Positions 17,093 through 25,059 of a DNA stretch of 64,000 nt are shown piece after piece. Every line of letters begins with the position of its first letter. The first letter of the stretch is position 1. A model generated the notes under the pieces. It was not told the origin of the DNA and searched no databases. It saw only the letters and a list, made by a program, of their open reading frames with translations. Both the position numbers and the translations under genes were made by a program. Source of the DNA: Alkalibacterium sp049389645. Its GTDB lineage: Bacteria; Bacillota; Bacilli; Lactobacillales; Carnobacteriaceae_A. The DNA lies in NCBI RefSeq assembly GCF_049389645.1, contig NZ_CP186540.1, forward strand, positions 248,001-312,000, written 5' to 3'.

Positions 17093-18176
17093 CTTTTTTT
17101 TCCACCTTCCATGCGTCCATTAATTCAATGAACTGATCGAACAGCCCTGCTCCATCATGTGGTCCGGGGGCTGCATCAGGGTGATACTGGACACTGAAAA
17201 CCGGGTAAAGTCGATGTCTTAACCCTTCAACTGTCCCATCGTTTATTTCCAAGTGTGTGACCATTAGTTTTTCTTTGTTGATCGATTCTTTAGAAACTGC
17301 ATAGCCATGGTTTTGAGATGTAAAATCTATTTTTCCAGTTACGATTTCTCTGACTGGATGATTGAACCCTCTATGTCCAAAATTCATTTTAAAAGTCTCT
17401 GCCCCATTTGCTAAAGCAATCAGCTGATGTCCCAAACAAATACCGAAAATCGGAACGTATTTCTGCAACTGCTTAATCATTTCATGGGCATAAGGCAAAT
17501 CTTTCGGGTCGCCAGGTCCATTGGTCAACATGACACCATCAGGATTTAAATTTAATACTGTTTCAGCATTTGTATCATGCGGGAGTACAGTGACATGACA
17601 CTCCCGTTTATTCAACTCATGTAAAATACTATGCTTTAATCCGTAATCTATTACGACGACTTTTCGTCCTGTCTGAGGACTCACATAAGGTCTTGTCGTC
17701 GAAACTTGTTCGACCTGGTTTCTGGGAAGCTTCGTTTGGGATAACTGCTGTATGATTTTATTGATTTCTCGTGTATCATCTGTCAAAATAGCTTTCATTG
17801 CCCCGTGTTCGCGAATCACTCTTGTAAGTCTTCTGGTATCAACGCCCATAAGACCAGGGATATCTTTCTCTTTTAAAAATTCATCTAAGTTCATCTGGCT
17901 TCTCCAGTTAGAAGGTCTTCTGGCATATTCTTTAACTATCACTGCTTTAGTCGTAGGAACGATCGATTCGTAATCGTCCCGATTGATTCCTGCGTTTCCA
18001 ATCAGGGGATAAGTAAACGTCAATAACTGGCCATTATAGGACTGGTCTGTAATAGATTCCTGATACCCTGTCATACCTGTATTGAAAACGACCTCTCCGA
18101 TGGTCTCTTTACTTGAACCAAACCCATATCCTCTGAACACTGTTCCATCTTCCAACACCAGTAGTCTTTTCTTCAT
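17085..18176 (-). CDS. carA: Carbamoyl-phosphate synthase small subunit
   Basis: CarA hydrolyses glutamine and channels ammonia to CarB. The 363-residue protein has the N-terminal CPSase small-chain domain ('VFNTGMTGYQE') and a C-terminal class I glutamine amidotransferase domain. The nucleophile cysteine lies in 'FGICLGHQLIALA' and the catalytic His in 'SVQYHPDAAPG'. It overlaps pyrC by 4 bases (ATGA) and carB by 8 bases, which gives tight coupling in the pyr operon. Confidence 0.97.
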   Translation of the reverse strand: MKKRLLVLEDGTVFRGYGFGSSKETIGEVVFNTGMTGYQESITDQSYNGQLLTFTYPLIGNAGINRDDYESIVPTTKAVIVKEYARRPSNWRSQMNLDEFLKEKDIPGLMGVDTRRLTRVIREHGAMKAILTDDTREINKIIQQLSQTKLPRNQVEQVSTTRPYVSPQTGRKVVVIDYGLKHSILHELNKRECHVTVLPHDTNAETVLNLNPDGVMLTNGPGDPKDLPYAHEMIKQLQKYVPIFGICLGHQLIALANGAETFKMNFGHRGFNHPVREIVTGKIDFTSQNHGYAVSKESINKEKLMVTHLEINDGTVEGLRHRLYPVFSVQYHPDAAPGPHDGAGLFDQFIELMDAWKVEKKDA

Positions 18177-19456
18177 CGGATCCCCTCCTCATAAGCCACT
18201 TGTCCATCCACAATTGTGAATACTGTCGATCCATTTACTTTCCATCCTAAAAATGGTGTATTGGATGCCTTGGACTGAAAATCTTCTTTCCTGATCACCG
18301 TTTCATTGTCTAAATCGAAACAGGCCAAGTCCGCCGGTGCGCCTACTTCGACTACACCTGTATCAAAACCAAATACTTGTGAGGGTATGTCAGTTAAGCT
18401 GTCTACTAGCTTCTTGAGCGTGACCTTGCCTGTTTTCACCAGATAGGTATAGAGTAGTGAGAAAGCTGTTTCGCTTCCGACGATACCAAATGGAGAACCG
18501 ACCATTGAACCATTTTTTTCTTCATCACTGTGAGGAGCATGATCTGTTGCGATCACATCGATAGTCCCGTCAAGTAAACCCTCAAGCAAGGCTAACTGAT
18601 CTTCTTTGCCTCTAAGCGGTGGATTCATTTTGTACTGACTCGTATCACCCGGAATATCTTCTTCACAGAGCAACAGATGATGAGGGGTAACTTCTGCTGT
18701 GACATGAATGCCTGCCTGTTTGGCCTCTCTTATCACTCTGACGCTCTCTTTAGCTGAAACATGACAGACATGATAATGCACGCCCGTTTCTTCCGCGAGT
18801 AATACATCTCTAGCAATTTGAGTAGATTCGGTCAGCTGTAGCATTCCCTGTAAACCCAACTCTTTGTTCCTTGTTCCTTCATGCATCACACCTCCTCCAA
18901 ACAAGAGAGAATCATCTTCTGTGTGAGCCACGATCGTCGTTCCCAGCATAGCAGCTTCCTTCATTGCTTCATACATTATGCCCGCCGTCTGAACGCCTAC
19001 TCCGTCATTAGTAAAAGCAAATGCCCCCGCTTTTAGCAGTTCTTTCTGATCAGTCAGTTCTTCAGATGTGAGCCCTCTAGTAATGGGCACATACTGTTTT
19101 ACTTTCACACTTGCATCTTGAGAAATAATTTCCAATATTCTTTCAAGATTTACAACTGTATCAGGTTCAGGATCAACATTAGGCATTGCACAAACCGTCG
19201 TAAATCCTCCTCGTGCAGCCGCTTTAGTTCCTGTTTTTATTGTTTCTTTGTATTCATTTCCCGGCTCTCTCAGGTGAACATGAACATCAATAAGTCCTGG
19301 TGTCACCAGTCTACCCTTGGCATCAATAATAATATCAGCAGGATGGTTTAAACTTTGTCCAATTGTATTTATCTTTTTATCAGTTATATAAATATCGACT
19401 AAATGAGTCTGACTGTCATTCTTAATGATGGCTGCATTTTTAATTAATAGTGACAT
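18173..19456 (-). CDS. pyrC: Dihydroorotase
   Basis: PyrC cyclises N-carbamoyl-aspartate to dihydroorotate. The 427-residue amidohydrolase has the metal-binding 'DVHVHLREPG' and further catalytic residues in 'HYHVCHVSAKES' and 'VIATDHAPHSDEEK'. Two in-frame ATGs exist, at 19462 and 19456. The second is preferred because the GGGAGG ribosome site then lies at normal spacing. It follows pyrB after 14 bases and overlaps carA. Confidence 0.96.
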   Translation of the reverse strand: MSLLIKNAAIIKNDSQTHLVDIYITDKKINTIGQSLNHPADIIIDAKGRLVTPGLIDVHVHLREPGNEYKETIKTGTKAAARGGFTTVCAMPNVDPEPDTVVNLERILEIISQDASVKVKQYVPITRGLTSEELTDQKELLKAGAFAFTNDGVGVQTAGIMYEAMKEAAMLGTTIVAHTEDDSLLFGGGVMHEGTRNKELGLQGMLQLTESTQIARDVLLAEETGVHYHVCHVSAKESVRVIREAKQAGIHVTAEVTPHHLLLCEEDIPGDTSQYKMNPPLRGKEDQLALLEGLLDGTIDVIATDHAPHSDEEKNGSMVGSPFGIVGSETAFSLLYTYLVKTGKVTLKKLVDSLTDIPSQVFGFDTGVVEVGAPADLACFDLDNETVIRKEDFQSKASNTPFLGWKVNGSTVFTIVDGQVAYEEGIR

Positions 19457-19470
19457 GTTCATTCCTCCCT

Positions 19471-20391
19471 TTATCTATGCTTAAGGACCGAGTCGATAAT
19501 TGCTATTCTTGCATAAACTCCATTTTCCATTTGTCTGACAATTCTAGAACGCTCACACTCAACCAGACTGTCCTCGATTTCAACCCCTCGATTAACTGGG
19601 GCAGGATGCATAATAATGGCTGATTCTTTCATTCTGGACTCTCTTTCAAATGTGATGCCATATTTTTGCAAATAGGTGTTTTTAGAAAACCTTAAGTCAG
19701 TTTCTTGATGTCTTTCATGCTGAACGCGCAGCAGCATCATAACATCCACTTGATCGATCAGCTTATCGATCGTTGTGAATGTTCCGTATTCTTCAAAAGA
19801 AGGTTCATACCATTCCTGAGGACCTGTAAAATAAAGCTTAGCTCCCAAACGTTTAAGTATCTGCATATTACTTTTGGCAACTCTTGAATGGGTTAAATCC
19901 CCCGATATTGCTACTTCAAGGTTTTCAAATGATCCATACTCTTCGTAGATGGTCATCAAGTCAAGCAAAGATTGACTTGGATGTTGTCCGGTCCCGTCTC
20001 CTCCGTTGATAATCGAACACTTAATGCTGTCACTTTCGATCAGTTTAGTATAGTAGGCTTCTTCACTATGACGGATGACGACGATATCGACGCCAATTGC
20101 CTGAAGTGTCAGAACAGTATCATACAAACTCTCTCCTTTCTTTACACTACTCATTGCAGGTTGAAAATCAAGCACCTGCATTCCCATTTTGCGTTCTGCC
20201 ATCTCGAAACTTTTATGTGTACGGGTACTCTGTTCAAAAAAACAATTTATCGCGTAATTCTCAGTATAGGTTGGGAATTTAGCCTGTCGCTTAAACTCTA
20301 TTGCTGATTCGATCATCTCTATGATTTCCTGATTGTCATACTGTTCCAATGATACAAAATGACGCATACGTTTTGCTTTCAATTTAGTCAT
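19471..20391 (-). CDS. pyrB: Aspartate carbamoyltransferase catalytic subunit
   Basis: PyrB joins carbamoyl phosphate and aspartate. The 306-residue protein has the carbamoyl-phosphate loop 'FEQSTRTHKSFEMAE', the 'SLYDTVLTLQ' segment that matches the 80s loop region, 'GDGTGQHPSQSLLDLMTI' and 'MHPAPVNRGVEI'. No regulatory pyrI is present, as is normal in Firmicutes. A PyrR-dependent attenuator lies between it and pyrR. Confidence 0.97.
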   Translation of the reverse strand: MTKLKAKRMRHFVSLEQYDNQEIIEMIESAIEFKRQAKFPTYTENYAINCFFEQSTRTHKSFEMAERKMGMQVLDFQPAMSSVKKGESLYDTVLTLQAIGVDIVVIRHSEEAYYTKLIESDSIKCSIINGGDGTGQHPSQSLLDLMTIYEEYGSFENLEVAISGDLTHSRVAKSNMQILKRLGAKLYFTGPQEWYEPSFEEYGTFTTIDKLIDQVDVMMLLRVQHERHQETDLRFSKNTYLQKYGITFERESRMKESAIIMHPAPVNRGVEIEDSLVECERSRIVRQMENGVYARIAIIDSVLKHR

Positions 20392-20450
20392 AAGAATCCT
20401 CCCTTAAAATCTCTTCCGATAAAAAAGTATAGTCAACATCTACTTGTCTG

Positions 20451-20655
20451 AAAAAAAAGACCCGGCGCCATAACGGCACTAGGTCTAAAGGATTCCACAA
20501 AAAACGGTTCAGAATTGTGTTTACTATTTTAAAATAGATGCCCATCTCATACATCAGTTATCTGGCCTATCTACTTTAAAGCTTTGCACACTTTTCTACC
20601 TCTTTTGTTTATTCCTGCGACCTTTCGTGTCTCACGGGACACCCTTTAAAGTTCA
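20451..20655 (-). promoter_or_regulatory. PyrR-controlled attenuator before pyrB
   Basis: The minus-strand leader has the PyrR-binding anti-antiterminator loop CTTTAAAGGGTGTCCCGTG followed by AGACACGAAAGG. Further down comes a terminator stem AGACCTAGTGCCG...CGCCGGGTCT with eight T residues (terminator at 20451-20486). When UMP is plentiful, PyrR binding favours the terminator. Confidence 0.92.
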
Positions 20656-20668
20656 CAATTATTCAAAT

Positions 20669-21211
20669 TCACTGTTTTTTTAAAATATTCACCTGATCGG
20701 TTTCATCGATTTCTTTTAAGGAGACCTGAATGGTTTCTTCTCGAGAAGTTGGAATGTTTTTACCAACAAAATCTGCTCGTATTGGTAACTCTCTGTTCCC
20801 TCGATCAATTAGAACAGCTAGATAGATTTTGTCTGGTCGTCCCAAATTTATAACTGCATCCAGTGCTGCTCGTATGGTCCGGCCAGTGTAAAGTACATCA
20901 TCTATAATAACAACTTTCTTTCCTTTTATCGTTGCATTATCAACGGGAAAAGTCTGCTTTTTAGAATCTCTCCCTTCGTTATCGTCCCGATAGTAGGACA
21001 CATCCAGTTCCAACACTTCGATTGTTTCACCTTCAAGTCGTTTTATTCTATCTGCAATGCGGTGAGCAAGAAATACACCTCTTGTCTTTATTCCGGCAAG
21101 AACAAGGTTTTCAATGCCTTTGTTCTTTTCGATTATTTCATAAGTAATTCGAATCAATGCTCGTTCCATCGCTACATCATTGACTACTTCAACTTTAGAC
21201 AGTTTCTGCAT
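20669..21211 (-). CDS. pyrR: Pyrimidine operon attenuation protein / uracil phosphoribosyltransferase PyrR
   Basis: PyrR senses UMP/UTP and binds pyr mRNA leaders to promote termination; it also has uracil phosphoribosyltransferase activity. The 180-residue protein has the PRPP loop 'VVIIDDVLYTGRTIRAALDA', 'GIKTRGVFLAHRIADRI' and the RNA-binding-face arginines in 'DRGNRELPIRADFVGKN'. It heads the operon. It has an attenuator before it and another after it, both carrying the binding motif. No pyrP uracil permease follows, unlike Bacillus subtilis. Confidence 0.97.
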   Translation of the reverse strand: MQKLSKVEVVNDVAMERALIRITYEIIEKNKGIENLVLAGIKTRGVFLAHRIADRIKRLEGETIEVLELDVSYYRDDNEGRDSKKQTFPVDNATIKGKKVVIIDDVLYTGRTIRAALDAVINLGRPDKIYLAVLIDRGNRELPIRADFVGKNIPTSREETIQVSLKEIDETDQVNILKKQ

Positions 21212-21298
21212 TATTTATCCTCCTGGTTATGATCAGTGAGTGATCCTTTTTTACGAGCTATTATTAATTTCCTATAGCCAGATCTTGAATAGAATCCA

Positions 21299-21472
21299 AT
21301 AAAAAAAGCACTCTTATCCAGTTAAGATAAGAGTGCTCCCAAATATTTCTATATAGGTATGAAGAGGTAAACAAATTAAAGCTCACCTGTTCAAAGGGAC
21401 TTTATCAGTACTCACGGGTACGTATAAAGAACCTGCTGCTCCTTCTTAGTCTCTCTGGACTATCTTTAAAGG
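21299..21472 (-). promoter_or_regulatory. PyrR-controlled attenuator before pyrR
   Basis: The minus strand shows the PyrR-binding motif CCTTTAAAGATAGTCCAGAG followed by AGACTAAGAAGG (21441-21472). A terminator hairpin follows, AGCACTCTTATC against GATAAGAGTGCT with seven T residues (21300-21338). It lies directly after uvrB. The promoter is uncertain: TTGACT at 21516-21521 has only a weak -10 partner. Confidence 0.92.
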
Positions 21473-21536
21473 ATTGCTATTCAATTGAGTTAACTCTAAA
21501 GGTTTCAATCTATAAAGTCAATCTATTCCAACAAAT

Positions 21537-23522
21537 TTATAAATACTTTGTTTTCAGTTCCATTACAATGTCTCTTAAATCAGCTGCTTTTTCAAAATTC
21601 AGCTCTTTAGCAGCTTCTTTCATTTCCAGTTCCATTGTTTCAATGAGTTCTTTTCGTTCTTTTCGTGATAAGTTTTTGATTGTTTCTTCAGACAAGCCCT
21701 GCTCGTCTTCACCAATTGACGTGGAGATCTTGATAAGTTCTCTCACTTCTTTCTTGATCGTTGTCGGAGTAATACCGTGCTTCTCGTTGTATTCTTCTTG
21801 AACGGCACGACGTCTCTCGGTCTCATCAATCGCCTTTCGCATGGAATCGGTAATACGGTCCGCATACATAATGACACGCCCATTTTCGTTTCGGGCCACG
21901 CGTCCCATTGTTTGAATCAGCGCTCGAGCACTTCTGAGGAACCCTTCCTTGTCAGCATCAAGAATCGTGACCAATGAGACTTCGGGAACATCTAAACCTT
22001 CTCGCAGCAAGTTGATTCCTATCAATACATCATACTTGCCTATTCTAAGCTCCCTGATGATCTCAGTCCGTTCCAATGTTTTTATATCACTGTGAAGGTA
22101 CTGCACTTTGATGCCGACTTCTTTAAGGTAATCCGTTAAATCCTCCGACATTTTCTTAGTTAACGTTGTAATGAAGACTCGTTCGTTTTTTTCGATCCGT
22201 TTATTGATTTCTTCAATGATGTCATCTATCTGTCCTTTGATTGGTCTTACTTCAATAATAGGATCCAGTAAACCGGTTGGTCGAATAATTTGTTCTACGA
22301 TTTGGCTTGACCGGCTCATCTCATATTCTGCCGGGGTCGCTGAAATATAATTGATTTGTGGCACTCTTTCTTCAAATTCTTCAAGGCGGAGTGGACGATT
22401 ATCGAGCGCACTAGGTAATCTGAATCCATGATCGATCAGTTGTTGCTTACGTGCTCTGTCCCCTTTGTACATGCCTCTTATCTGCGGCATGGTCATATGT
22501 GATTCATCAATAATAAAGAGTGAATCTTTGGGGAAGAAGTCCAACAACGTATACGGCGATTCCCCTGGTTTTCGTCCGTCTAGATGTCTGGAGTAGTTCT
22601 CGATACCCGAACAGTAACCCATTTCCATCATCATCTCAAGGTCATAGTTCGTCCGCTGTTCGAGTCGCTGAGCTTCCAGTAATTTATTTTCTTTGTGCAG
22701 TTCTTCGAGCCTATCTTTTAATTCCGCCTGTATGGAATCGATAGCTGAACGCGTCTGTTCATCGTTTGAAACAAAGTGAGTGGCTGGAAATATAGCTGCA
22801 TGAGCCAGATCGGCTTTAACTTCACCAGTCAAGACATCCACTTCTCTGATTCGATCTATTTCATCTCCAAAGAATTCGACTCTGATAGCTTCACTTTCTC
22901 TTGAAGCTAGAAAAATTTCAACGACATCCCCACGCACTCTGAATCGTCCACGCTGAAAATCAATGTCATTGCGTTCAAATTGCATATCAACGAGTCGGCG
23001 CAGTAATGCTTCTCTGCTGATCTCCATCCCGGAACGTAAAGATAAGACATGTTCTCTATAATCTTCTGGATTAACTAATCCATAGATACAAGAAACAGAA
23101 GACACTACAATAACGTCGCGTCTTTCAAGCAATGAACTAGTTGCTGAGTGTCTCAGTTTATCAATTTCATCATTTACGCTGGCATCTTTTTCAATAAATG
23201 TATCAGTGGACGGAACATATGCTTCTGGTTGATAATAGTCATAATAACTCACAAAATATTCTACTGCATTATCTGGAAAGAATTCTTTAAACTCAGTGTA
23301 CAGTTGACCAGCTAACGTTTTGTTATGTGCCATGACTAATGTTGGTTTATTAACCTGTTGAATAACATTTGACATCGTAAAAGTCTTTCCTGTCCCTGTA
23401 GCTCCTAAAAGAACTTGTTCTTTTAGATTGTCGTTGATCCCCTGTACCAACCGCTTGATCGCTTCAGGCTGATCTCCACTGGGCTCGAAAAGCGATTTTA
23501 AATTGAACCTTTGCTCGGCCAT
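21537..23522 (-). CDS. uvrB: Excinuclease ABC subunit B
   Basis: UvrB verifies DNA damage handed over by UvrA and recruits UvrC for incision. The 661-residue protein has the Walker A motif 'GATGTGKT' (residues 40-47), the beta-hairpin tyrosines in 'YYDYYQPEAYVP', the DEAD-like 'IIDESHM', helicase motif 'QTMGRVARN' and a C-terminal UVR domain ('LEMKEAAKELNFEKAADLRD'). uvrA is not in the window. A perfect LexA box is not seen upstream, only a CGAAC half-site near 23550. Confidence 0.97.
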   Translation of the reverse strand: MAEQRFNLKSLFEPSGDQPEAIKRLVQGINDNLKEQVLLGATGTGKTFTMSNVIQQVNKPTLVMAHNKTLAGQLYTEFKEFFPDNAVEYFVSYYDYYQPEAYVPSTDTFIEKDASVNDEIDKLRHSATSSLLERRDVIVVSSVSCIYGLVNPEDYREHVLSLRSGMEISREALLRRLVDMQFERNDIDFQRGRFRVRGDVVEIFLASRESEAIRVEFFGDEIDRIREVDVLTGEVKADLAHAAIFPATHFVSNDEQTRSAIDSIQAELKDRLEELHKENKLLEAQRLEQRTNYDLEMMMEMGYCSGIENYSRHLDGRKPGESPYTLLDFFPKDSLFIIDESHMTMPQIRGMYKGDRARKQQLIDHGFRLPSALDNRPLRLEEFEERVPQINYISATPAEYEMSRSSQIVEQIIRPTGLLDPIIEVRPIKGQIDDIIEEINKRIEKNERVFITTLTKKMSEDLTDYLKEVGIKVQYLHSDIKTLERTEIIRELRIGKYDVLIGINLLREGLDVPEVSLVTILDADKEGFLRSARALIQTMGRVARNENGRVIMYADRITDSMRKAIDETERRRAVQEEYNEKHGITPTTIKKEVRELIKISTSIGEDEQGLSEETIKNLSRKERKELIETMELEMKEAAKELNFEKAADLRDIVMELKTKYL

Positions 23523-23565
23523 GCTAACACTCCTTTACATAAAACTGTTCGCTAATATTTTATCA

Positions 23566-23608
23566 TAAAAAAAGTATTCTCAAAGACTTATGTCTTATGA
23601 GAATACTT
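23566..23608 (-). terminator. Terminator after rpsT
   Basis: On the minus strand AAGTATTCTCA pairs with TGAGAATACTT, followed by TTTTTTT. It separates rpsT from uvrB. Confidence 0.9.
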
Positions 23609-23614
23609 CAAAAA

Positions 23615-23869
23615 TTATTTAGCTACTTTTTTGCTTAAACGTGACTTGTCACGAGCAGCTTTATTTTCGTGAATCAGACCTTTTGATGAAGCTTTATCAA
23701 TTGCTTTTACAGCTTTAACATATAAGTCTTGTGCGTTGTCTGCATCATTGTTTGCAGCTTCTAAGAATTTCTTCTTAGCTGTTTTCATTGATGTAACTTG
23801 GCTCACATTGTTTGCTCTCTTTTTCACGTCTTGTCTTTGACGTTTTTCAGCTTGTTCCATATTTGGCAT
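23615..23869 (-). CDS. rpsT: 30S ribosomal protein S20
   Basis: This 84-residue basic helical protein has the S20 pattern: 'MPNMEQAEKRQRQDVKKRANN', a central 'MKTAKKKFLEA', and 'DKASSKGLIHENKAARDKSR'. S20 binds 16S rRNA in the body of the small subunit. It has its own terminator and an AAGGAG ribosome site, and lies between holA and uvrB, close to the common Firmicutes arrangement of rpsT after holA. Confidence 0.97.
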   Translation of the reverse strand: MPNMEQAEKRQRQDVKKRANNVSQVTSMKTAKKKFLEAANNDADNAQDLYVKAVKAIDKASSKGLIHENKAARDKSRLSKKVAK

Positions 23870-24026
23870 TGTAAAACACTCCTTAATTAATAAACATATA
23901 GTTGGATTTAAATGGATACTGTAATAAAACAGTATTATCTAGACCATGTAAATTTGTTTATTCAACATTCCCCATTTTACATCACATTACTTATATTTTC
24001 AATGAAAACTTTTTTTCTTTTTATCT

Positions 24027-25058
24027 TCACTCGTTCATTGATGAAAACTTCCAGATAAAGAGCTCGATTTGCATTTCCGGATTTACTTTTCCACTCTTAA
24101 TTTCATAATCGGCAGTAATCAAGTAATGATGAGCCTGGGATAATGCCTCCTGCTTGAATAATTTTTCCATTTGTAAAGCCAATTTAACACGATAAGGATG
24201 AATTTTCAAGATACTAGCGATATCCGCCTGCTGATACCCTTTTTTTCTTAGGATTTTTACTTGGAGCAACAATCTGAACTGGCCGATCATCAAAGCGAGT
24301 ATTTTAATTGGATCTTCTTTTTGATGCAGCAAATCCTGATACAGTTCAATCGACTCTTTAACATTCTTCTTCAATACTTTTTCATTCAACTCAAAAATAT
24401 TTTGTTCCAGGGATTTTGAAACAAGTTTATTTATCGATTCAATAGTGATCAATTTGTCTTCAACGTGATAGACCATTAATTTGTCTAATTCATTCTTTGC
24501 CTTGGACAAATTCCTATCGGTCAATTGCAATAAACGCTCAAAAGATTCTTTCGAAATTTTAAAATCCCTTTCTTTAAGATACATTCTTAAATAATCTACC
24601 GTCTCTTTTTCGGTAGCTGGTGTAACGTCGATGACTTCTGAAAGCTTTAATAATGCTTTTGTCACCTTTTTCCTCTTGTCCAGTTTGTCATAGGGTGCAA
24701 TAAACACGAGAATCGAAAAATCAGAAGGATTGTTCAGATAACTCTCGAGTAATGTGGGGGTGTGTATTATATTTGATGAAATCTTTTTCCCGGTAAAAAT
24801 ATGACTGGAATGAACAAATATTAATTTCTGCCCTCCAAAAAACGGGAAACTTTCTGCTTCAAAAATGACATCATCTATACTTGTCTCATTTAAATCAAAA
24901 TGCAAAATATTCATTTCATCTTTTTGTTTGTTTTTTATTGTTTTTGTTAAAGCATTGGTCACTTCTTCTATAAGTACGCTTTCAGTTCCGATAATCGCAT
25001 AAACAGCTTTCAACTTCTCTTTATTGATTTCATCAATTTGTTTTATTACAGATTTCAT
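24027..25058 (-). CDS. holA: DNA polymerase III subunit delta
   Basis: HolA is the clamp-loader subunit that opens the sliding clamp. The start at 25058 is chosen because GAAGAGGAGAATGAG lies directly upstream; a longer frame to 25163 runs inside comEC. The 343-residue form begins 'MKSVIKQIDEINKE', carries 'VYAIIGTESVLIEEV' and 'IFVAPYDK'-like strands (seen as 'VFIAPYDKLDKRKK'), and ends with the family's helical C-terminus 'ITADYEIKSGKVNPEMQIEL'. The stop of comEC lies one base upstream, so the two are coupled; comEC-holA is a common order. Confidence 0.95.
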   Translation of the reverse strand: MKSVIKQIDEINKEKLKAVYAIIGTESVLIEEVTNALTKTIKNKQKDEMNILHFDLNETSIDDVIFEAESFPFFGGQKLIFVHSSHIFTGKKISSNIIHTPTLLESYLNNPSDFSILVFIAPYDKLDKRKKVTKALLKLSEVIDVTPATEKETVDYLRMYLKERDFKISKESFERLLQLTDRNLSKAKNELDKLMVYHVEDKLITIESINKLVSKSLEQNIFELNEKVLKKNVKESIELYQDLLHQKEDPIKILALMIGQFRLLLQVKILRKKGYQQADIASILKIHPYRVKLALQMEKLFKQEALSQAHHYLITADYEIKSGKVNPEMQIELFIWKFSSMNE

Positions 25059-25059
25059 C

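Noticed and set aside
23523..23565. Possible LexA box before uvrB
   Set aside because: Only the CGAAC half matches; the second half TTTATG does not fit the consensus.
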